A stretch of DNA of 64,000 bases. It comes from Platerodrilus igneus (lineage: Eukaryota; Arthropoda; Insecta; Coleoptera; Lycidae). A model generated the notes under the pieces. The model did not search any database and had not been told where the DNA came from. It was given only the letters and a program-made list of their open reading frames with translations. Position numbers and translations under genes: made by a program. This document shows, in pieces, positions 55,734 through 64,000 of this stretch. How positions within the stretch are numbered: the first letter of the stretch is position 1; each line of letters starts with the position of its first letter. The stretch covers positions 2,666,001 to 2,730,000 of the forward strand of contig JARFIW010001491.1 in the NCBI GenBank assembly GCA_036346225.1, written 5' to 3'.

Positions 55734-57524
55734 TGTAACGTGCATTTTTGTAGTTTAACATTTTTCGCTTTACCAAATTTGTAAATACATTTCTGTAACT
55801 ACTATTTCTATATTTTATATTTATTAACTCCTTGGGCGAATGCGTCGTATTATAATGAGTGGATTGCATCGTTCTTGTCTTGCCGCTGATATAAATTTTG
55901 TTCCTTATGTGGATATACGAGTCTAGAGAATAGGCGATAAGAGGTTGTAATATCAACGAGTTGATATAAACAGATGAGGAGTTGTAGTTCGGTTCTTGGT
56001 TCCTATCTATTAATTACGTTAAAAATACTGTTTGCTTGCTGCTTTGAAAATAGTGAGAATTAATGCGGCATGAATTTTCGAAGTGTTCATAAACAAGCAC
56101 GTCACGGTTTTAGTTGTTTTTCTTGTGAAATAAGAGTCGTTTTATTAACTGTAGAGAGTGTAGTTCTGATGGCATTTGAAGGAAGTATGCTTTATAGGCG
56201 AACGTGTTTACTCGACCGCACGTGTTTTACGGAAAATCGACGGACGGTTTTAGTGATACGCGTTGCTTTACTAATTGTTTTATTGATTGTGTTTTTTTGT
56301 TGATTTATCTTTTTATATTTGAACTGTGTGTGCGATCTAGTCTTCGTGGTCCTTTTTTTTATCAGAGTAGTGCATACTTTGGATTATCCAAATACAGTTT
56401 TAAGCTTGAGTGTTTCTAAAAACAAAAAAAAAATGATGATACAGTTGTGATACTGTAGTTTCTGAATTTTCTAACCCCAAAGAATCTAAAATAGATCACT
56501 GTTTGCGCAAATTTCGTTATTCAAAAGCATTAGATTTTTCTTTGTTACCATAGGTAGCAAATAAAACACCTCACGTTACTATTAGTTTACTGCATTACAT
56601 CGTGCCTTGAAAGCCCGTGATTCTAAATTTTTATTACCATTTCCTTCGATTTGTGTTACAAAATATTTCGAAATTATTGTCTCAGGAAATAGAATTAACA
56701 AGAAATGTATCAATGCTACATAGTTCCATCAGCATGATAATGTCTGCTGCTAACACCAGTGAAATACGTAGGTGTGATTAGTGTAAAGTGTAAGAAATTC
56801 CATCAACACCCTCACAGTCAAGGGTGAAGTGCTTCGTTAGCGCAGGACATCGGGAATCCCACACTTCAATTGCGAGGAAGCGTTACTGAAGGACTTTTTG
56901 TAAGTTGAACTATTTCTTACTTGTTATTACTTTAATTATCTATCCGTTGTTTTGCCATATCTTTGTCGTTCTGATACCTTTTACAATAGAATTGCATGCT
57001 ATTAAGAAACAAAAAAAAAGAGAAACAGAACAAATTAGTTTGAGTAATTTGAATATTTGGACAGGAAAGAAAAAAAAATCAGTGCTACTGGACTGCTCAT
57101 ATCAATTGTGCTTACCTATTTATCTTTTGTTAAAATTTTGTCTGATCTATGTTTAATTGGTGTGTGAGGAAACGTTTCTGCTACTCCCCAATATTACCTC
57201 ACTTTGTACTAAAAATTTTTGTATTGGTTTTACCGTTGTTACATTATATAGATTATCCAAACAGTTTTTCTTTACATTCTACCAAGTACTGAACAATCTA
57301 TGCTTTTCTTTATTTCAGGTTTGCAGGACTAATTTTTTTTTATTGCAGGTATTGTCACTAATTCCTTACAGCCGCGTACATTATATGCTTTCTACAACCC
57401 CCCTAATCTCCGATTGAGCCCGGTCATTCCTTGACTTTCTTGGTGTTACGCATGTTACGCACGGCTACGAGCCACCGTAGCATAAATTTGGCGCCCAACG
57501 TGGCTGCCACGAATAAACGTAACA
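55734..57524. mobile_element. LTR-like unit, 1,791 bp (right of the Polinton)
   Basis: It starts TGTAACGTGC and ends ACGTAACA, with a 4-bp duplication AATA (55,730-55,733 and 57,525-57,528). Repeat copy 2 shows the empty site near 61,640. It is the inverted homologue of 35,201-36,982. A PBS-like TTGGCGCCCAACGTGG lies at 57,488-57,503, about 20 bases inside the right end. There is no coding signal. It is most likely a solo LTR. Confidence 0.8.
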
Positions 57525-58009
57525 AATATAATAATAGAAAGAGACTCCCGAGGGAGTAGATTAATCCCGTAGGAACTTGAAAAGGGTTTTTATTCGTGCT
57601 CTCCAAAAAGGAGAAGTTCCGTGAAGAAGTACTCGTTCATACGAACAGCACGAAGGACCGAATAGAAAGGGGAATGCAATTCCTACATCCCGGAGTCGAT
57701 TAACAGAGGATCGACCCACAGGTCAAATCGGATAACAAATACACTCTCGACGGTTTTAACGTACATCAGCGGAAGACAGTGGCGATATACTGCTAGGCGG
57801 AGGTCCTCCTGCCCACGGTCCAGTATCGTGAAGCAACAACCCTCTAACTATTCAGCGAATTAGTACATAATTAATTAGAAGATAAAGAAAAGATAAAAGA
57901 GGGAGGTGAGATGTTTGGAGTTTTATAGTAACCAGATAGAAGAGGGAAAGGGTCTCGCATTGAGCAATATCGATAGAAAAAACGGTGGACAGCTAGGCAC
58001 TACTCGCCC

Positions 58010-58313
58010 GGGCATTTTACATTTCCAATGCTCTACCCGAAGGTACTACATTGACTAGGGGGCGAGTTTTTTGTTGCCTGGAAATTTAGAATTTTTCCGA
58101 ACCCTTGCTGTTCCAGGCAAGGTAGGGATCTTTAACGTGCGTGACAACACGCACACACTGGACCTTCATTTAACCGTCTCTTCCGAACGAGGGCGTAGTT
58201 TTTGTGAAAAATGCTCACCTGCCATTTTTCAAGCAGTCGGTCGTGTCGGGATTCGATCCCAGGACTTTGGGATCCACAGTCTTACGCTTACTACATTGAT
58301 CCACGACGACGCC
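58010..58313 (-). mobile_element. tRNA-derived SINE, diverged
   Basis: Same family as the copy at 10 kb, with an altered head. A perfect 14-bp duplication GGCACTACTCGCCC flanks it (57,996-58,009 and 58,314-58,327). Confidence 0.8.
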
Positions 58314-58327
58314 GGCACTACTCGCCC

Positions 58328-60440
58328 AGCCAACGCGTAGTCAGCAGCCCGAAATGAGGGAACACCATTCTTATATGATGGACGGTTGTTTCGAGACTAA
58401 GATGGTCGACGGAGGAAAACGGAGATAGACGGATAAGAAAAGAGTAGAGTTTTAGGATAAGCATCCTAAAGAAGGAGTAGAGCGTAGTGAATGTCTCTAT
58501 TAAAACCTGCAATGTTAATGATTAGGTAATACCTATACCAACACGTCGACACTTAAAAAAACTAGGCTCCGAATGGCATCCAGACAGATTATCTCTCCAC
58601 CGAGCGCATCCATTGCGATAAGAAAATCAAATAAAGGTAATATAACCGACTTAAATATACCCCCACAATAATTTCAAAAACATAACAACCATGGGCACAG
58701 CAATCATTGTACGAGACAGCTAATCTTAGATAAAAATAGGAAAAATTTTAATACAACCACACAATAATGAATAATATTAGAAACGACAAAAGCGATAACC
58801 TTTCATCAGCACGTTCATGAAAAATAAAAAAATATTAACGTCCCTATAATATAAAAACGATTGATAACGGAAATTGTAAGAAATGATGGAAATATGCGCA
58901 TAAGAAAACACATCGAATAGAAATTTTTTGTGTTTGCAACTGTAGAAATCGATTTTTTACAACAGATACTTAGATCGCGATCCTGTATGAAGCTAAAGGG
59001 TAAATCAGCAAACTGACATCAGCTAGTGCAAGTGCGAAAGATTTGCTGGGTTATTCAGACGAAAAGTATGTCAAAAACGATAAACGACTGTATTAGGTTG
59101 TGGAATAATAACAAGATAGAAGATGAAAATTTAAAAGAAAATGGAATTACTTGTATATAATTACCAATAGAAAAAAATTATAACTACGAATGAGAGGTGT
59201 ATTTTTTAAAACTACAAAACTATGACATGACAAGGTTTGAAGCACTTGTAGGTTCAAGGATAACATACATTTAAATGTACGATGGGATAAGTCGACGGTT
59301 ATAAAATAAATTTAAGTAGAAGTAAACGATATAAAAGTTTAATGATAAGATATATTTATGTAGGGGAGGGGAAACATCACAAGAAAAATTTGAACAAGGC
59401 AAGGTATATTTACATAATTAAAAGTAAGACAACAGGTAAGACTTACTGCTTAATCGTTAAAGGCAAAATTTACAAAAAAAGTGTAATCCATAAGTTAATT
59501 ATGTACCATACGGTGTAATTTACATGAGGTATGGTTAGAAGTTAGTTTTTGAGGAAACTTCTAATTGTATTAAACAGGAAATAGTTTAGTAGCATCTTCA
59601 GTTTTAAAATATCATAATGATTTTTAACTAAGGTTATCTGTACATAATTTATATTCGTTTCATAGATAAGAAAGCGAATGAAGTTAAGTATGGATATTTC
59701 AGTTTACAAAAGCAGTTAGGTACATTTCTTTATGGCTTATTTTAAAATTAGATCCGTTGTTTTTATTTCAAAGACGCTTCTTTTTTTATTTATATAATTG
59801 ACGTAAAACGATATTTTGAGTAGAAAAATTCGAATATGTATTCTAAAAACGATTTTAGGCAAATGGTAAACCACTTAAAACACCAAGATAGATTATTATT
59901 ATTAATACAAGCTTTAATACTTTTTATGTAGAAAAAGATATTTTTTCACGCCGCAAATTATACGTTAAGTTTTTTTAATTTATAGGAACGAGGAACTCTA
60001 TATCAGTACTTCAAACAAAGCTAAGTGGAAATTCAATTAATACACAAAGACTGCAATTTTAATATACAAACATTAAATTTACTACAAGAATAATTGGTTA
60101 TCAGGCACTGTTTCTAACACAAAGAGAAATCGACCTTGTTTGTTTTATTTTAAGGAATTATGCAAGAGCTATATAAGTTATATAGTTTAATCAGTTGTTG
60201 GCGTGACAATAGTATTTTCAAATGTGAAAATCTTAGAGAATGTATTCGAGAGCTTTGTACCAATTTAAGATGTTTTTAGCTTTGACGATAAAATTTTTTG
60301 TTTTCAATTTAAAGATTAGATAGGGGACAAACGTGAATATTATAAATTACATAACCTGTGCAAATCAAATTAATTGCAAGAAAAACTAACTTTTTGTAAT
60401 CACAAATTTTTATAAAAAAAACCGTCCCATGGTTTAACGA
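58328..60440. other. AT-rich stretch, mostly unmatched
   Basis: Only 58,650-58,800 matches the second repeat unit (near 62,220-62,370). The rest, mainly 58,810-60,440, has no counterpart there. No coding signal or RNA gene was found. Confidence 0.5.
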
Positions 60441-61032
60441 CGCCACTGTTATAAACATACAATGTGGGTAAAATTAAACTTCCCCCGCGTCATCAAGCAT
60501 GCATGACCCTGATCGTAAGCTATTACGTCCACAAATTCAGTTGCATGAATTACCGCTACGGGTGAAGTACACAAACTAACAAAGACAGCCAGGAGCGTAC
60601 CTGGTTTGTTACTAAATACCAAGGCCGCTTCTTGCTTTTCAGGTCGTTCTTTGACTGGAGTTTCCAAATTTTATCGTCGACAAAGTGAAATACCTACGCG
60701 GTAGCGAAACACAATAGTTTGTAGGTAGAGGGAGAAGGTAACAAGGAATCGAAAGGATCACTTTGTGGAACCCGAACTTCACACCGTCCAATCTCATCAA
60801 ACGCCGATGGTAAAGTCCCCTCTTTTAAGAGGCTTAATTCTCACCAACTATAGTACGCCTACCTTTTTACGGTTCCCGCGCCACATTCTCTTAACCTGGA
60901 AACGCAAACGTATGCGGTTAGCATATCACAAATTATGAATTAATGTACTGGAATCCGTGGGAAACTATATTCGTGTAACTATTTACGTAAAATGTTAAGG
61001 ATGGGAAATGAAAACTTTCCTATGCTCTTAAT

Positions 61033-63190
61033 CTTATTCTATTCAATACAATATTAAAAGGCAAGTTAGCTTTTTCTTGTTTCATTAAGAAATCCTACTT
61101 TGGTCATAAATATCAAATGTTCGGAACAGCAAATGGATAAGATAATTTCTTAAAGGCATTTTATAAAGAGAAAAATATAGATAATTTATATACTTTAAGG
61201 GAGACATAAGAGGAAGTAAAATCTCAGCGATAATTGCATAGAACAAAATCAGTACATAAACATTTATAGGTTAGAGTATTGTTCAAGTACAATAAAATCT
61301 CGAAGACAGTTTCGAAACAAACCAAGTAAGGTAAGATCTCTGAGATGTTCTCAGGTAAGGATAGCTTACCTTTTATGGTCATGTGCTAGTTAGATAAGAT
61401 AATGCCTCCAAGATAACTTCGAAGAGAAAGATAAGTAACAAACCCTTTATGGTCCGAAATATTATTAGTTGAGATAAAATCTCTAAGATATCAGAAAGAA
61501 AGATAAACACTAAACATTAATGATTAAACCTAATAATTATGATAAGATAATGCCTTAAGATAAAATTTAAAGAAAAGATAACGTAAAACTTAATTTTTGG
61601 TTTGAATGCCTTATACTTAAGGCATACCTTCCTTCATACAAATATAATAACAGAAAGGGACTACCGAGGGAGTAGAGAGACCCCTTGGGAATTTGAAAAG
61701 GGGTTTTTATTCATGCTCTCCAAGATGAACAGCACGGGGGACCGAGATAGAATTAAGAGAGGATCAGCCCACAAGCCAAATTGGATACCAAATTCACTGT
61801 CGACGGCTTTAAAGTACATCAGCGAAAGACAATGGCGATACACATCTGTACAAAGGTTTCCCACGCCCACGGCCTAGTGCCATAAGGCAACAATCCTCTA
61901 ACTGTGCAGCGATGTAGAAAACAAAATAAAAATAGAAGTTATAGGAAAGATGAGAGAGAGAGGTGGGATGTTTGGAGCTTTATAGCAATCAGATAGAAGA
62001 GAGAATAGAAAGGGCTCGCATTGAGCATTAGCGATAGAAAAGACGGTGGTAAAGGTTACATGACCCTCTAACTATGCAGCGATGTAGAAAATAAAAGACA
62101 AAATAGAAGCTAAAGAAAAGATAAAAGATGGAGGTGGAATGTTTGGGGCTTTATAGCAATCAGGTAGAATGGAGAAGAGGAAGGGCTCGCATTGAGCATT
62201 AGCGATAGAAACGACGGTGATATAGGTAACATAACCGACTTAAATATACCCACACAATCATTTTAGAGACATAACTACCATGAGCACGGCAATATTTGAA
62301 CGATAGACAGTTAATCGGAGATGAAAATAAGAAAATTTTCAAAACAATCACACAATAAGGAATAATATTAGAAACGACGGGGGGTGATGAAGATGGACAG
62401 ACTAGATTTTAAAAAATATGTTTGTGGTAGGTGTATATATTTTTACGTGTTGGACAAGTTTATAAGAAATATTTTTTTCGTGCTAGCGATGTAACTTTTT
62501 TTGTGCGTGTTTACATGGGAATGGACAGGTTGAATTTTTAAAGATCCCTTTGGGATCCAAAATATTGTCCTTTTATTATTTTTTAAGAATGCTTTCTCTG
62601 TGCGGAACAGTATTTGTTATAAGCATGCAAGTTTGGTAAAATTAAACCACCCCTCGTCATCAATCATGCATGACCTTGGTCGTAAGCTAGTGCGTTCACA
62701 AATTTGGTTACATGAATTGCCGCTACGGGTGAAGTACACAAGCTAACAAAAACAGCCAGGAGCTTACCTGGTTTGTTACTAAACGCCAAGGCTGCTTCTT
62801 GCTTCTCAGGTCTGGCTCTTCGACTGGAATTTCCAAATTTAGTCGTCGGCGAAGTGAAGTACCTACATGGTAGCGAAACACTATAGTTTTTAGGTAGAGG
62901 AGGAAGGTAACAAGGAAACGAAAGGCTCACTTCGTCGCGCTTGAAATTCACACACGTACGATTTTGTTAAACGGTCTTTTAAGAGGCCTGGTTCTCACCA
63001 GCTATAGTACCTCACTCTTTTTATGTTTCTCACGCTAGATTGGCTTAGCTTGGGAACGCAAACATAAACGTTTTACATACCATAACTCGTAGGCTAATAT
63101 CCTGCAATCCGTGGGAAACTATAATCTTTAAACTATACGAGTAAAAACTTAAATTACGGATGGGAAAACAAAACCTTCCCCATGCTGGAT
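61033..63190. repeat. Direct-repeat unit, copy 2 (uninterrupted)
   Basis: The compact counterpart of 53,776-61,032. It contains a tandem duplication of about 162 bp (near 61,890-62,050 and 62,052-62,215, marked by CTCTAACTGTGCAGCGATGTA-like starts). No coding signal; frames around 62,664-62,951 and 60,449-60,667 are mirror products of the repeat. The nature is unknown; it may be a long LTR or satellite unit. Confidence 0.65.
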
Positions 63191-63478
63191 TTAAAAATCC
63201 CCTAAATTTACTTAAATAAAATGTAGAATCAAAAAGACACATTATATGTGGCTGCCAAGAGGGCATTTTCAAAAATTCAGTATGTCCATTTTCATCCACA
63301 TACACTTAGGCAGGTGTATATGAAAATGGGCTGGCTAGATTCTTGAAAAGTGTTATATTTTGGTGTCTGTGTATTTTTGAATGTTGGACAAGTTTTGAAG
63401 AAACATTTTTTTCTGTGCGGACTCTAACTTTTTATGTATTGTTTATTGTTCTAATTCCTTTTATATCGTATTGCTGTG
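63191..63478. repeat. Partial repeat of 62,388-62,520
   Basis: 63,320-63,440 resembles 62,388-62,510 (ATGAAAATGG..CTAGATT, GTTGGACAAGTTT, AAACATTTTTTTC). The rest is unassigned. Confidence 0.5.
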
Positions 63479-63590
63479 CGCGCTCGCTCGCGTGTGTGTG
63501 TGCGTGCGTGCGTGCGGATGTGCGTGTGTGTTGTGTGTGTGCGCGCATACGTGTGTGTGCGCACTTGTGTGTGTGTGTGCGTGTGCAGAT
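63479..63590. repeat. (TG)n/(CG)n microsatellite
   Basis: Alternating purine-pyrimidine sequence of about 110 bases (GTGTGTGTGCGTGCGTGCG). Cysteine- or histidine-rich frames across it come from the repeat. Confidence 0.85.
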
Positions 63591-63599
63591 AAGAATGGG

Positions 63600-64000
63600 C
63601 TGTGCTACGTACCTAGACGTAGCCAAGAAAAAAAGAACAAGGAAGAAATAGACCGACCGGGTTCAATCGGCGAGTGGGCGGGGTAGAATACCTACAAAAA
63701 CTAAAGAAAAGCTTGAAATAAAAAAAAATTACACACTCATAAAAATAATCATGCAACCTCTAATTAAAACAAAATATATACAAAGCACAGTATTCCCCAA
63801 ACCCCCAACAAAAAAAAGTTTAATAACCCCAATATACATCTGTTCGGCAGAAAATCAAAGGTACGTCAAACAGGGGGAGCTGCAGTTTTTAAGTCGCTAC
63901 TCCTTTTAAATAACAACATAAAAAAAAACCCAAACTCAGCACTAAAAACAGCCGCTCGTAATTCCCACAGTAAACTTAAAGCTAAAACAGTATATAAACT
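63600..64000. mobile_element. Fragment related to the LTR-like units
   Basis: GCTACGTACCTAGACGTAGC at 63,604-63,623 is identical to 9,806-9,825. The following GACCGACCGGGTTCAATCGG resembles GACCGGGCTCAATCGGAG near 35,298. A-rich sequence follows, as in those units. It runs off the window edge. Confidence 0.5.

Larger units (their letters stand above)
53776..61032. repeat. Direct-repeat unit, copy 1 (expanded by insertions)
   Basis: Segments at 53,776-54,117, 55,419-55,733, 57,525-57,990, 58,650-58,800 and 60,440-61,032 match copy 2 (61,033-63,190) in the same order and orientation. The gaps are a BEL/Pao fragment (54,118-55,418), an LTR-like unit (55,734-57,524), a SINE (58,010-58,313) and an unmatched AT-rich stretch (58,810-60,440). 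Confidence 0.75.

Noticed and set aside
60449..60667. Minus-strand frame related to one at 62,664-62,951
   Set aside because: Similarity follows the direct-repeat unit at the nucleotide level; no domain or conserved reading frame.
63343..63686. Cysteine/valine-rich and histidine-rich frames
   Set aside because: They are translations of the TG/CG microsatellite.

Overview
This 64-kb window reads as a pile-up of transposable elements from an arthropod genome, most likely an insect. The evidence is the mix of R1-, R2-, Jockey- and RTE-like LINEs, copia, BEL/Pao and Ty3/gypsy LTR elements, a tRNA-derived SINE and a Polinton/Maverick, all in AT-rich DNA. I found no convincing host gene and no structural RNA gene. 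Almost every open frame is a transposon remnant broken by frameshifts or stops.

Layout. 1-4,164: R1-like LINE (+), decayed. 5,344-6,124: Jockey-like ORF1 fragment (-). 6,516-17,015: a copia element (-) with small LTRs. It was later opened by an insertion carrying a SINE (about 9,703-11,285) and by two RTE-like insertions in its 5' LTR (12,521-13,146 and 13,216-16,963), both flanked by target duplications. 18,846-22,857: an RTE-like copy (-) split by a SINE and by a 2.0-kb solo LTR (20,564-22,592). 23,020-25,497: BEL/Pao gag-protease (+) with a PHD-type finger, interrupted by a pair of tandem SINEs. 25,503-34,597: another RTE-like copy (+), split by a 519-bp solo LTR and by a 7.1-kb gypsy-type element whose two 1.75-kb LTRs are almost identical. 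34,598-35,200 and 53,126-53,535: two parts of an R2-like (restriction-like endonuclease) LINE on the minus strand, separated by an LTR-like unit (35,201-36,982) and by the Polinton.

36,987-53,119 is the highlight: a complete-ended Polinton/Maverick of 16,133 bp. It has AG...CT termini, terminal inverted repeats of about 2.5 kb and a perfect 6-bp target duplication (CAGATT). Its genes form two divergent blocks around a 93-bp gap. Leftward: packaging ATPase, a conserved Polinton-type protein, a coiled-coil protein and a chromodomain integrase. Rightward: phospholipase A2-type protein, small hydrophobic minor capsid-like protein, adenovirus-type cysteine protease, penton-like protein, a 49-residue protein, major capsid protein and a conserved protein of unknown role. 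Together these would build and fill a capsid and integrate the genome. No protein-primed DNA polymerase B was found. Several genes carry single-base frameshifts. A 1,251-bp element with its own inverted repeats (about 115 bp) sits inside the right Polinton terminus.

53,776-63,190: two direct copies of a roughly 2.1-kb non-coding unit. The first is expanded by a BEL/Pao integrase fragment, a second LTR-like unit (55,734-57,524, inverted relative to the one left of the Polinton) and a SINE. The target duplications give a relative order of insertions throughout the window.
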